Shown here piece after piece: positions 49,730 through 58,265 of a stretch of DNA of 64,000 bases. The stretch is from assembly GCA_947501005.1 (NCBI GenBank), contig CANMTU010000001.1:1388501-1452500 (forward strand), given 5' to 3'. Position 1 is the stretch's first letter. Every line of letters starts with the position of its first letter. A program made the translations under genes and the position numbers. A model generated the notes under the pieces. The model ran no database searches and was not told where the DNA came from. It saw nothing but the letters and a program-made list of their open reading frames with translations. Origin of the DNA: an uncultured Erythrobacter sp. (lineage in GTDB: Bacteria > Pseudomonadota > Alphaproteobacteria > Sphingomonadales > Sphingomonadaceae).

Positions 49730-50568
49730 GGCCTGCGTTCTTTCGTTTCGTGCCGCGCGCCAGAGGCAGGCTGGTCCCGAGCGCCGACATGGCGCTCCCA
49801 AAGGTCCGGCCTGCGTAACCGTGTGTCGTCCTCGCTGCGTCGCTTGCGCCACGCCGCGATTTTCGCATGATCCCCCGATCGCAGCACTTCGGGGATCGTG
49901 CGCCCTTCCCATTCCTGAGGTCGGGTGTATTGCGGGTATTCGAGCAAGCCGTCCTCGAACGACTCCTCGTGCCCGCTGGAAGGCGCGCCCATTACGCCGG
50001 GAAGCAGCCGAATGCAAGCATCGAGAATGGCCATCGCGGCAGGTTCCCCGCCGGAAAGAACGATGTCGGCCAGGCTCACCTGCTCGATCTCGGGATAGGC
50101 CTCGAAAATACGCTCGTCAAAGCCTTCGAAGCGGCCGCACAGGATGGCGACACCGGGGCCGGCGGCGATCTCGCGGATGCGGGCCTGGGTGATGGGGCTG
50201 CCGCGCGGCGTCATGGCGAGGATTGGCCTTGGCGCGACCGCGGCATCCGTCCGTTCCGGGTCTGTCGGAGTATGACCGGTTTCTCGCGCCGTTTGCCCTT
50301 CGACAGGCTCAGACAGTGCAGGGGAAAGGGCGCGCCCTTCGATATGCTCGAGCGCCCGGGCCAACACATCCGCCTTCAGCACCATCCCCGCCCCGCCGCC
50401 CGCCGGCGTATCGTCGACCGTCCGGTGCTTGTCAGTGGCGAAGTCGCGCAGTTGGACCGGTTCGCACGACCAATCCCCCCGCTCAAGCGCCCGCCCCGCC
50501 AGCGACACGCCGAGCGGTCCGGGAAACATTTCCGGGTAGAGGGTAAGGATGGTCGCGGCAAAGGTCAT
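49726..50568 (-). CDS. trmD: tRNA (guanine37-N1)-methyltransferase with repeat-derived insertion
   Basis: 280 residues, about 30 more than usual. It methylates G37 of tRNAs using SAM, through a trefoil knot, preventing frameshifts. [18 protein letters not shown] opens it; [26 protein letters not shown] and [28 protein letters not shown] are the knot and active-site blocks. Residues about 80-113 are an insertion containing [14 protein letters not shown], the translated form of a dispersed palindromic repeat (see the repeat entry). The frame stays open. The upstream ATG at 50583 and others add a few residues; 50568 fits the family. Confidence 0.94.
   Translation of the reverse strand: MTFAATILTLYPEMFPGPLGVSLAGRALERGDWSCEPVQLRDFATDKHRTVDDTPAGGGAGMVLKADVLARALEHIEGRALSPALSEPVEGQTARETGHTPTDPERTDAAVAPRPILAMTPRGSPITQARIREIAAGPGVAILCGRFEGFDERIFEAYPEIEQVSLADIVLSGGEPAAMAILDACIRLLPGVMGAPSSGHEESFEDGLLEYPQYTRPQEWEGRTIPEVLRSGDHAKIAAWRKRRSEDDTRLRRPDLWERHVGARDQPASGARHETKERRP
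50295..50331. repeat. Dispersed hairpin repeat inside trmD
   Basis: GCCCTT (50295-50300) and AAGGGC (50326-50331) are inverted arms enclosing CGACAGGCTCAG. The core, CTGAGCCTGTCGAAGG on the minus strand, is a well-known motif of palindromic repeats scattered in many proteobacterial genomes, usually between genes. Here it lies in the trmD coding frame. I saw no second copy in this window. Confidence 0.6.
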
Positions 50569-50747
50569 GTTCGCTCGCCCCATAGCCCATGTGCTCTCCC
50601 CGCGAACCGGGAAAGTGGCGTCATGTGCGAAATGCCATCGTAGGTCCATGCGATCGGGGAAAGGTCGCTGACTGCACCTCTGCTACCCGACCTCATGAAC
50701 GCGCAGCAATTCGGCAACCGGACGGCATCCCGCGCGTTACCCCCGCC

Positions 50748-51668
50748 ATGACCGACGCACCCGACGACTGCATCATCATCGGCGCCGGCCCCGCCGGGTT
50801 GACCGCCGCCATCTATCTGGCGCGCTTCCATCTTTCCATCCGCATGTTCGATTGCGGCACGAGCCGGGCGAGCTGGATTCCGACCAGCCATAACCATGCC
50901 GGCTTTCCCGATGGCATCAACGGCAATGAACTGCTCGATCGGATGCGCGAGCAGGCCGCGAGATACGGCGCCCTGCGCGAACCCCGGAAGGTCACCGAAC
51001 TTGCGAAGGACGGTGAGACATTCCGCGTAATCTGCGAAAACGAAACATTTTCCGCTCGCACCGTCCTTCTCGCCACCGGCGTCGTCAATCACCAGCCCGA
51101 GGGCATGGACCCTGCCCTGCACGAGGAGGCCCTGGGGCGTGGCCTGCTGCGCTATTGCCCGATCTGCGACGGCTACGAGGTGACGGACAGGAAAGTGGCG
51201 GTCATCGGGACCAGCGATCATGGAACGGCCGAAGCGCAATTCCTGCGCGGCTACACCGCCGACCTCACCCTCATCAGCCCGCATGGCGACCACGATTTGG
51301 ACGAGACCTGCTCGGCCCAGCTCGAAGAAGCGGGCATCGCACGGATTGCCGGCCCCTGCGGCAATTTCGCCATCGAAGACGGGCGGCTCGCCTTCGACAC
51401 GGGAGATGGGCGGATGGCATTCGACAGCGTCTATCCCGCGCTCGGCTCCACCATCCGCTCCGAACTCGCGCAGGCCTGCGGGGCGAAGACGACCGGTGAA
51501 GGCTGCATCGAGGTCGGCGAACATCTGGAGACCAGCGTGCCCGGCCTGTTTGCCGCGGGTGATGTCGTGGTCGGCCTCGACCAGATCAGCCATGCCATGG
51601 GGCAGGCCGGGGTTGCCGCAACCGCTATTCGCAATCGCCTTGCCGAGGACAGGCCCCTGCGGCGCTGA
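50748..51668 (+). CDS. Thioredoxin reductase-like flavoprotein with atypical NADPH motif
   Basis: 306 residues. FAD-binding [27 protein letters not shown], the redox-active CxxC in [10 protein letters not shown], and [25 protein letters not shown] near the end mark the thioredoxin reductase group. The second dinucleotide motif is [16 protein letters not shown] rather than GGGNSAxEEA, so NADPH use is doubtful. It sits on the plus strand between rimM and trmD, genes usually adjacent. Ends exactly where the rimM stop begins. Partner unknown. Confidence 0.86.
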   Translation: MTDAPDDCIIIGAGPAGLTAAIYLARFHLSIRMFDCGTSRASWIPTSHNHAGFPDGINGNELLDRMREQAARYGALREPRKVTELAKDGETFRVICENETFSARTVLLATGVVNHQPEGMDPALHEEALGRGLLRYCPICDGYEVTDRKVAVIGTSDHGTAEAQFLRGYTADLTLISPHGDHDLDETCSAQLEEAGIARIAGPCGNFAIEDGRLAFDTGDGRMAFDSVYPALGSTIRSELAQACGAKTTGEGCIEVGEHLETSVPGLFAAGDVVVGLDQISHAMGQAGVAATAIRNRLAEDRPLRR

Positions 51669-52154
51669 TCAGTCGACGAAATCCGCATTCAGCACGAGGC
51701 GCTCGGCATTCCATCCGGGCACGGCCTGTTCGGTCAGCGGGACCATGAAGCGTTTGCCGTCCGGCCGTTCGATCTCGATGATCTCGGTCGCTCCGAAATG
51801 TTCGACCGCGCAGACCCGGCCGACCGGATCGCCGGCATCGGTCTCCACCGGTAGTTCGAGCAGGTCGGAATAGTAGAACTCGCCTGCTTCGAGCGGCGGG
51901 AGGGCATCGCGCGCGACGGTCAGCACGGTGCCGCGCAGGGCCTCGGCAGCGGTCCGGTCGGCAACTTCCGCGAACCGTGCGACCGCCCCGCCCTTGTTGT
52001 CGCCGCGCAGCTTGACGAGGGTCAGCGCGCCGTCGTTGAAACGCGCATGGGCCTTCAGAGCATCGAGCCCCTCGCCCAGAAGCTTCAGACGGACCTCGCC
52101 CGCCACGCCGTGCGCACCGGTGACGGCGGCGAGCGTGACGGGCTTGTCCGACAT
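51669..52154 (-). CDS. rimM: Ribosome maturation factor RimM
   Basis: 161 residues. RimM assists maturation of the 30S head and binds S19. LAAVTGAHGVAGEVRLKLL is the family start, EFYYSDLLELPVETDAGDPVGRVCAVEHFGATEIIEI the PRC-barrel domain, and MVPLTEQAVPGW near the end. It follows rpsP by 9 bp; the neighbour downstream is the convergent flavoprotein, not trmD. Confidence 0.96.
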   Translation of the reverse strand: MSDKPVTLAAVTGAHGVAGEVRLKLLGEGLDALKAHARFNDGALTLVKLRGDNKGGAVARFAEVADRTAAEALRGTVLTVARDALPPLEAGEFYYSDLLELPVETDAGDPVGRVCAVEHFGATEIIEIERPDGKRFMVPLTEQAVPGWNAERLVLNADFVD

Positions 52155-52163
52155 GGAAGGCGC

Positions 52164-52640
52164 TTAGCCCTCGGACTTTTCTTCGAGTGCTTCCTCGACC
52201 ACGGCTTCGCTGCCCTCGGCCGGTTCCTCGCTGCTTTCCGCAGTGGTTTCGGACGTGGCCGCCGAAGCTTCGGCCTTGGCGGCCTCTTCCGCTTCGCGGC
52301 GTTCGGTTTCCTTGGTGGCCTTTTCCTCGGCGCGTTCCTTGGCGGCTTCGCCCGGTTCGCCCTTGGTCGGGTTGTTACGGGCCGCACGCTCGCGAATGCC
52401 GGCGGCGTCGAGGAACCGGGCCACGCGGTCCGACGGCTGCGCACCGACCGAGAGCCAGTGACGTGCACGGTCCTCGTTCAGCTGGACGCGCTTCTCGTCG
52501 TCCTTGGCGAGAAGCGGGTTGTACGTGCCGATCTGCTCGAGATACTTGCCGTCGCGCGGGGACCGGCTGTCGGCGGCCACGATGCGATAATAGGGGCGCT
52601 TCTTGGCGCCGCCACGGGACAGACGAATTGCAATTGCCAT
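52164..52640 (-). CDS. rpsP: 30S ribosomal protein S16 with long charged C-terminal extension
   Basis: 158 residues, nearly double the usual 80. [43 protein letters not shown] and [21 protein letters not shown] form the complete S16 domain (to about residue 85). The remaining 70 residues are Ala/Glu/Lys-rich and end in strings of acidic residues, likely an alpha-helical or disordered tail. Expressed with ffh (33 bp upstream) and rimM. Confidence 0.97.
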   Translation of the reverse strand: MAIAIRLSRGGAKKRPYYRIVAADSRSPRDGKYLEQIGTYNPLLAKDDEKRVQLNEDRARHWLSVGAQPSDRVARFLDAAGIRERAARNNPTKGEPGEAAKERAEEKATKETERREAEEAAKAEASAATSETTAESSEEPAEGSEAVVEEALEEKSEG

Positions 52641-52673
52641 ATGAGATTACCTTTCTGAATTAGATACCTGAAA

Positions 52674-54182
52674 TCATTTCTTGTCGAGCAGGTCGCGCAG
52701 CTCGGGCGGCAGGGTATCGGGATCGACCGACGGACCCTTTCCGCCGCCGCCACTGCCAAGCCCCGGCAGACCGCCCATCGGCCCCGGACCGCCTGGCCCG
52801 CCAAGCCCAGGCATCGCGGCGCCGAGGCCGCCCTTGCCGAACAGCGCGCCAAGGCCCTTCAATCCGCCCATCTTCTTGATCTGCTTCATGGCCTTGGCCA
52901 TTTCCTGGTGCATCTTGAGCACCTTGTTCACATCCTGAACCTCGGTGCCTGAACCCGCCGCCACGCGCTTCTTGCGCTTGGCGTTGAGCAGCTTGGGCAG
53001 TTTGCGTTCCTTCGCCGTCATCGATGAGATGATCGCGTCCATCCGCAGCAGGAGCTTGTCGTCCATCCCGCTCGCCTGCATGGCGGCCTTGGCCTTCTTC
53101 ATGCCCGGCATCATCCCTGCGAGCGCGCCGATCCCGCCCATGTTCTGCATCTGCTTCAATTGCATGCGCAGATCGTCGAGATCGAACTCGCCCTTCGCCA
53201 TCTTCCTGGCGAGGGCTTCGGCCTCTTCCTCCTTGATGCTGGAGGCGGCGCGTTCGACCAGGCTGACCACGTCGCCCATGCCGAGGATGCGGCCCGCCAC
53301 GCGCTTGGGATCGAACACTTCGAGCGCGTCGAGCTTTTCACCAGTGCCGGCGAACTTGATCGGCTTGCCGGTGACGTAGCGCATCGACAGCGCCGCGCCG
53401 CCGCGCGCATCGCCGTCCATCCGGGTGAGCACGACGCCGGTAAGCGGAACCTCCCCGGTAAAGCTCTGCGCGACGTTCACCGCGTCCTGCCCGGTCAGGC
53501 TGTCGACCACCAGCAGCACTTCGGTGGGGGTGGAGACGCTGGCGATGGCCTTCATCTCGGTCATCAGCGCCTCGTCGACATGCAGGCGGCCGGCGGTGTC
53601 GAGCAGCAGCACGTCGGCTGATTGCAACCGCGCCGCCTCCATCGCGCGGCGGGCGATGTCGACCGGCTGCTGTCCCGGAATGATCGGCAGGGTCGCGACG
53701 CTCGTCTGTTCGCCCAGCACCGCCAGCTGTTCCTGAGCGGCCGGGCGATTGACGTCGAGCGAGGCCATCAGCGCCTTCTTGCCCTGCTTCTCGCGCAGCA
53801 TCCTTGCAAGCTTTGCCGTCGTCGTGGTCTTGCCCGAGCCTTGCAGGCCGACCATCATCACCACGACCGGCGGGCGCGCGTTAAGGTTCAGCCCCTCGGG
53901 CGGTGCATCCGGATCCTCGCCGCCGAGCATGGCGACGAGTTCGTCGTTGACGATCTTGACCACCTGCTGACCCGGCGTGACCGAGCGCAGCACGTCCTGC
54001 CCGATGGCCTTTGCCGTGACCGCATCGATGAAACGGCGCACGACCGGCAGCGCGACATCGGCCTCGAGCAGCGCGATCCGCACTTCGCGCATCGCCTCGC
54101 GCACATCGCCTTCGGAGAGCGCGCCGCGGCCCTTGAGCTTGTCGAAGACGTTGCCGAGCCGGTCGGACAGATTGTCGAACAT
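52674..54182 (-). CDS. ffh: Signal recognition particle protein Ffh (SRP54)
   Basis: 502 residues. N domain, then a GTPase G domain with P-loop VGLQGSGKTTTTAK (about 111-124), LDVNRPAAQEQL, LDTAGRLHVDE and TRMDGDARGG. Then the methionine-rich M domain that binds SRP RNA and signal sequences (MQLKQMQNMGGIGALAGMMPGMKKAKAAM). The C-terminal tail is Gly/Pro-rich. Targets membrane proteins cotranslationally. First gene of ffh-rpsP-rimM. Confidence 0.98.
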   Translation of the reverse strand: MFDNLSDRLGNVFDKLKGRGALSEGDVREAMREVRIALLEADVALPVVRRFIDAVTAKAIGQDVLRSVTPGQQVVKIVNDELVAMLGGEDPDAPPEGLNLNARPPVVVMMVGLQGSGKTTTTAKLARMLREKQGKKALMASLDVNRPAAQEQLAVLGEQTSVATLPIIPGQQPVDIARRAMEAARLQSADVLLLDTAGRLHVDEALMTEMKAIASVSTPTEVLLVVDSLTGQDAVNVAQSFTGEVPLTGVVLTRMDGDARGGAALSMRYVTGKPIKFAGTGEKLDALEVFDPKRVAGRILGMGDVVSLVERAASSIKEEEAEALARKMAKGEFDLDDLRMQLKQMQNMGGIGALAGMMPGMKKAKAAMQASGMDDKLLLRMDAIISSMTAKERKLPKLLNAKRKKRVAAGSGTEVQDVNKVLKMHQEMAKAMKQIKKMGGLKGLGALFGKGGLGAAMPGLGGPGGPGPMGGLPGLGSGGGGKGPSVDPDTLPPELRDLLDKK

Positions 54183-54366
54183 GATCGTTCTCCTCCTTGC
54201 CGAGCCGCCATCGACCCGTCGAAACGCGAAAAACGCCGGCGGACGAGAACTCGTCGGCCAGCGTGGGGCAGCGCCCCTGTGATCCCAAACTGTCGCCCGG
54301 GTGTGGTGGAAGCAGGCCGCGGCCGTCGCCGCGACCTGCTACCATCAGACCCGAAATCTTGCAAAA

Positions 54367-54442
<76 letters not shown>

Positions 54443-54485
54443 GTGCCATTTCGTCATCGGCACACCCTGGGAGGCGTGCCCGTCT

Positions 54486-54517
54486 GCGGAGGCGCCGTTT
54501 ATGCAGGCGCCTTCCGC
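54486..54517. repeat. Hairpin between the FYDLN gene and tRNA-Ala
   Basis: GCGGAGGCGCC (54486-54496) and GGCGCCTTCCGC (54506-54517) form an 11 bp stem with one bulged base around a 9 nt loop. It begins 16 bases after the FYDLN stop. There is no T-run on the minus strand, so it could be a weak terminator or a processing site for the tRNA transcript. Confidence 0.4.
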
Positions 54518-54532
54518 AAAGCAAGCGAAAAA

Positions 54533-54862
54533 TCAGCTTTCGTCGGACTCGTCGTCGTCGCCCTTGCTCTTGGTTTCGACGCCGAGATCGTCGTCGCCGC
54601 CAAGATCGACCTCGTTGTCGGGCGAATCCTCCTCGTCGTCGATATCGTCGAGATCGTCATCGGCCAGATCGCTGTCGGCCTCGCTGTCCTTCTTCTTCTT
54701 CTCTTCCTCGAAGGGGATCGGCTGCTTCGACTTCAGGACCGGTTCGGGCGACCATTCATCGCCGCATTCGATGCAGGTGACCGGATCGTCCTTCGTCAGA
54801 TCGTAGAAGCGGGTGCCGCATTTCGGGCAGGTGCGCTTCGTGCCCCATTCCGGTTTGACCAT
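54533..54862 (-). CDS. TIGR02300 'FYDLN acid' protein, zinc-ribbon N-terminus
   Basis: 109 residues starting MVKPEWGTKRTCPKCGTRFYDLTKDDPVTC. Two CxxC pairs (CPKC and CIEC) form a zinc ribbon, followed by a strongly acidic tail of Asp/Glu blocks with a KKKK stretch. The family is named TIGR02300 and is typical of alphaproteobacteria; its function is unknown. It is divergent from aroA and upstream of tRNA-Ala. Confidence 0.92.
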   Translation of the reverse strand: MVKPEWGTKRTCPKCGTRFYDLTKDDPVTCIECGDEWSPEPVLKSKQPIPFEEEKKKKDSEADSDLADDDLDDIDDEEDSPDNEVDLGGDDDLGVETKSKGDDDESDES

Positions 54863-55041
54863 TGGTAATCCTTGCTTTGCTGCCCCGCCGCGCGTCGCGG
54901 GCGGGGAATGAATGTCTGGTGTCTGTAAAATGGGATCCCGAAGGCCGGGAATCAACAGCGCCGCGCGCCTTGCCAGATGGTATTGCCACTGTCAAAGACG
55001 CCGCGCCCACCCCGTTTTCCCGCCAGCAGGACGAGAGCCGA

Positions 55042-56355
55042 TTGACCCCGCACCGCTTCATGCCGTCCGGCCCGCTGACAGGGCGCGTCCGCGTACCGGG
55101 CGATAAATCGATCAGTCACCGCGCCCTGATGTTCGGCGCGCTCGCAGTCGGGCGGAGCCGGATCACCGGCCTGCTCGAAGGGGAAGACGTGCTGGCGACG
55201 GCGTCCGCCCTGCGCCGGATGGGCGCTCGGATCGAGCCCGATGGCGAGGACTGGGTGGTGGACGGCGTTGGCGTCGGCACCCTGCTCCAGCCCGATGGCT
55301 CCCTCGACATGGGCAATTCCGGCACCTCGACGCGGCTGCTGATGGGGCTGGTCGCCAGCCACGGCATCACCGCAGCCTTTACCGGCGATGCCAGCCTCTC
55401 GAAACGCCCGATGAGCCGGGTGATTGAGCCGCTGTCGCGAATGGGGGCGAATTTCACCCCCTCCCCCGGCGGCACATTGCCGCTGATGATGGAGGGGATG
55501 CAGCCCGCCGTGCCGCTGACCTATCGCCTGCCGGTCGCCAGTGCGCAGGTGAAGAGCGCGGTGCTGCTGGCGGGGCTCAACACGCCGGGGACGACGACGG
55601 TGATCGAGCCGGTGCCGACCCGCGACCATACCGAGCGGATGCTGCGCGGGTTCGGCGTGGCGGTGACGGTCGAGGAGATCGGCGGCGAACGCCACATCTC
55701 CCTGACCGGCCCTGCCGACCTGACCCCGTGCGACATCGTCGTTCCCGGAGACCCTTCTTCCGCCGCCTTCTTCGCCGTCGCCGCCAGCATCGTGCCCGGC
55801 AGCGACCTCGTGATCGAGAATGTCGGCCTCAACCCGACGCGCAACGGCATCTACCGGGTGCTCGAACAGATGGGCGCGAACATCGCTTATCAGGACGAGC
55901 GCGAGGTGGGCGGCGAGCCTGTCGCCGACCTGCGCGTGCGCCATGCGCGTCTGCACGGGATTGAAGTCGATCCGGCCCTCGCGCCAAGCATGATCGACGA
56001 ATTCCCGGTCCTCTTCGTCGCCGCTGCGTTGGCGGAAGGAACGACGGTGACCAGCGGGCTGGACGAATTGCGCGTGAAGGAAAGCGACCGGCTCTCCGCC
56101 ATGGCTGCCGCCCTCGCCGCCGTCGGTGTCTCGCTCGAGGAGCGGGAAGACGGGCTTATCATCGACGGAAGCGGCGGCGCGCCGATCCGCGGTTCCGCGA
56201 ACAGCGCGGTGGAAAGCCATCTCGACCACCGCATCGCCATGAGCATGGCGGTCGCCGGGCTGGCGAGCGAAGGCGGGGTGGCGATCGACAGCATCGAACC
56301 GATCGCCACCAGCTTCCCCAACTTCGCCGCACTGATCGAGGATGTCACCGCATGA
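55042..56355 (+). CDS. aroA: 3-phosphoshikimate 1-carboxyvinyltransferase (EPSP synthase)
   Basis: 437 residues from a TTG at 55042, preceded by AGGACGAGAG. It joins shikimate-3-phosphate and PEP in aromatic amino acid synthesis. GPLTGRVRVPGDKSISHRALM, DMGNSGTSTRLLMGL, SKRPMSRVIEPL, AQVKSAVLLAGL, and DELRVKESDRL are EPSP synthase blocks. LMGL, not the LLAG of class I enzymes, suggests the alphaproteobacterial (class II-like) type. An ATG at 55060 is the alternative start; frame is open upstream but without family match. Confidence 0.96.
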   Translation: MTPHRFMPSGPLTGRVRVPGDKSISHRALMFGALAVGRSRITGLLEGEDVLATASALRRMGARIEPDGEDWVVDGVGVGTLLQPDGSLDMGNSGTSTRLLMGLVASHGITAAFTGDASLSKRPMSRVIEPLSRMGANFTPSPGGTLPLMMEGMQPAVPLTYRLPVASAQVKSAVLLAGLNTPGTTTVIEPVPTRDHTERMLRGFGVAVTVEEIGGERHISLTGPADLTPCDIVVPGDPSSAAFFAVAASIVPGSDLVIENVGLNPTRNGIYRVLEQMGANIAYQDEREVGGEPVADLRVRHARLHGIEVDPALAPSMIDEFPVLFVAAALAEGTTVTSGLDELRVKESDRLSAMAAALAAVGVSLEEREDGLIIDGSGGAPIRGSANSAVESHLDHRIAMSMAVAGLASEGGVAIDSIEPIATSFPNFAALIEDVTA

Positions 56356-56624
56356 TGGACGCGCTCGACATCTATACGCTGGTCGGCTTCGTCGGCATGG
56401 CCTGCATCATCGGGGCCTATGCCTATCTCACCTGGAAGGACGCGCCGAACCCGTTCATCCTGCATGGAACGAACCTGGCGGGTGCGGCGCTGCTGACCGT
56501 GTCGCTGCTGGTTCACACCAATTGGCCGAGCCTGGTTCTCGAAGGGTTCTGGGCCGCCATCGCCCTCTACGGCCTCGCCAAGGCAGTGCGCACCGGTCGC
56601 AAGGGGCAGGAGCGGGACGCATGA
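56352..56624 (+). CDS. Small membrane protein, CBU_0592-like
   Basis: 90 residues with three hydrophobic helices (about 8-28, 38-55, 58-78) and a basic Arg/Lys tail. The ATG overlaps the aroA stop by 4 nt and the TGA overlaps the cmk ATG. The pattern LVGFVGMACIIGAYAYL, NPFILHGTNLAGAALL resembles the CBU_0592-like domain of small inner membrane proteins of unknown role. Always translated with aroA and cmk in this arrangement. Confidence 0.75.
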   Translation: MMDALDIYTLVGFVGMACIIGAYAYLTWKDAPNPFILHGTNLAGAALLTVSLLVHTNWPSLVLEGFWAAIALYGLAKAVRTGRKGQERDA

Positions 56625-57256
56625 TCATCGCCGTCGACGGGCCGACCGCGTCGGGCAAGGGCACGATCGCGCGGACTCTGGCTGCGCATTTCGGACTGCC
56701 GCATCTCGATACCGGGCTGCTCTACCGCGCGGTCGGTCGGCAGGTATTCCTCGACGGCGGCAACCCGGACGATGGCGCCGCCGCGCTTGCCGCCTGCGCC
56801 TTTGCCGACAGTCTTCTTCTCGATCCCCATTTGCGCAGCGAAGAAACCGGCGGGCTGGCGAGCCGCGTCTCGGTCCACCCCACGGTGCGGCAGGCCCTGT
56901 TCGCCCGGCAGCGCGCCTTCGCCATGCAGCCCGGCGGTGCGGTGCTGGATGGGCGGGACATCGGCACCGTCATCGCCCCCGATGCCGACGTGAAACTGTT
57001 CGTCACCGCCAGCGTCGAGGCGCGGGCGCGCCGCCGCCATGCCGAGATGCGCGAGCGCGGGCAGCCGGTCTCCCTCCCCGAAATCCACGCCGACGTCGCC
57101 CGGCGCGATGCCCGCGACATGGAGCGCGCCGATTCCCCGCTACGCCCTGCGGCCGATGCCTACCTCCTCGATACGACGGCCTTCGGCCGGGATCAGGCGG
57201 TCGAGATGGCGATCGAACTGGTCGAGGAGATCCGCCTGCGCGGCAGGCCGGCGTAG
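56621..57256 (+). CDS. cmk: Cytidylate kinase
   Basis: 211 residues. It phosphorylates CMP and dCMP. MIIAVDGPTASGKGTIARTLAA is the P-loop, HLDTGLLYRAVG binds the base, GGAVLDGRDIGTVIAPDADVKLFVTAS and RRDARDMERADSPLRPA are diagnostic. The ATG overlaps the upstream membrane protein stop. rpsA usually follows cmk; here a SYLF lipoprotein lies between. Confidence 0.96.
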   Translation: MIIAVDGPTASGKGTIARTLAAHFGLPHLDTGLLYRAVGRQVFLDGGNPDDGAAALAACAFADSLLLDPHLRSEETGGLASRVSVHPTVRQALFARQRAFAMQPGGAVLDGRDIGTVIAPDADVKLFVTASVEARARRRHAEMRERGQPVSLPEIHADVARRDARDMERADSPLRPAADAYLLDTTAFGRDQAVEMAIELVEEIRLRGRPA

Positions 57257-57322
57257 GACATTCTCGGAACCCTCCCCGGCCGCCCTGGTTGAACAGGCAT
57301 CCACAACCACAGGGGAAAGATC

Positions 57323-57934
57323 ATGAAACGCATTTCTGCGCTGATTCTCGCTGGCGCACTCGCCGCGTGCTCGCAACAGGCCGAAGAAGAAACTGCTGAA
57401 GCGACGCCGCAGGAAACCGGTGCGATGGCCGAGAACGCCGAGCTGGACCAGAAGGTCATGGCCGCGCTCGAACAGTGCCGGCAGGTGCAGCCCACCTGCG
57501 GCGAAGGCAGCGTCGGCTACCTCGTATTCCCTGACGTGACTTCGGTGGCGCTCGGCGTCGGCGGGGAAGGCGGCGAAGGCGCGCTGGTCCAGAACGGCCA
57601 GATCGTCGATTATTACAATATGGGCGAAGCCAGCATCGGCCTGCAGGCCGGCGTTTCCGCCGCATCCTACGTGTTCAAGCTGCGTGACGAGGCCGCCCTG
57701 CAGCAGATGCAGAACGACGGCGAATGGAGCGTCGGTGCCGAAGCCGCGCTCGTCGTCGCCAGCGCCGACGCCAATGCCGCCGCCGAAGCGACCGGGACCG
57801 ACACGGTGCTCTATGTGTTCAACGCCGAGGGCCTGATGGCCGATGTCAGCGTGGACGCCATGCGCATCTGGAAGGACGAGAATTCGGCCGAAGATCCGAA
57901 CATGTCCGCGACGCCGGCGACGCCGACGACCTGA
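57323..57934 (+). CDS. SYLF-domain (Ysc84-like) lipoprotein
   Basis: 203 residues. Signal peptide with lipobox LAACSQ (Cys16), an acidic linker, then a SYLF domain: GYLVFPDVTSVALGVGGEGGEGALVQNG, YYNMGEASIGLQAGVSAASYVFKL and GEWSVGAEAALVVA. SYLF domains bind phospholipids in eukaryotes and occur in bacterial lipoproteins of unknown function. A terminator follows 24 bases after the stop. Confidence 0.88.
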   Translation: MKRISALILAGALAACSQQAEEETAEATPQETGAMAENAELDQKVMAALEQCRQVQPTCGEGSVGYLVFPDVTSVALGVGGEGGEGALVQNGQIVDYYNMGEASIGLQAGVSAASYVFKLRDEAALQQMQNDGEWSVGAEAALVVASADANAAAEATGTDTVLYVFNAEGLMADVSVDAMRIWKDENSAEDPNMSATPATPTT

Positions 57935-57957
57935 TCGCTAAAACGCAAGTTGCAAGG

Positions 57958-57985
57958 AAGGCCGGTGCGAGAGCGCCGGCCTTTT
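57958..57985 (+). terminator. Rho-independent terminator after the SYLF gene
   Basis: AAGGCCGG (57958-57965) pairs with CCGGCCTT (57976-57983) around a 10 nt loop, with TTTT at 57982-57985. It separates cmk-SYLF transcription from rpsA. Confidence 0.85.
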
Positions 57986-58265
57986 CGCGTGCCGTGCCGA
58001 CGCGATCCGACCTTGCCTTTCAAGCGGTTCGCGCTTAAGGGGCTGCGGTTCGCCGGACATGCTGGAATCGACGACAGGCAGGGGTGCTTCCCTGCTTCTC
58101 GTATCGTTTCATGGCAGATCCGCGCGAATTCCCGCCACGGCATTCGGCCCGGTGGGACAGTCGGCCTCTTGCCCCGCTGGCCCACGCAATCGTGCGAGGA
58201 GGCGGAGAAAGACCCCGGAAAACCGGTGGCCGGTAGCAAAACGAACGCATAGGACTACACGATAC
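57986..58265 (+). other. Leader/promoter region of rpsA
   Basis: About 280 bases after the terminator. TTGCCT (58013-58018) and TAAGGG (58036-58041), 17 bp apart, are a weak promoter candidate. The frame is open upstream of rpsA, but the peptide is basic and unlike S1, so I treat the region as untranslated. S1 often autoregulates its leader; no specific structure is claimed. Confidence 0.35.
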
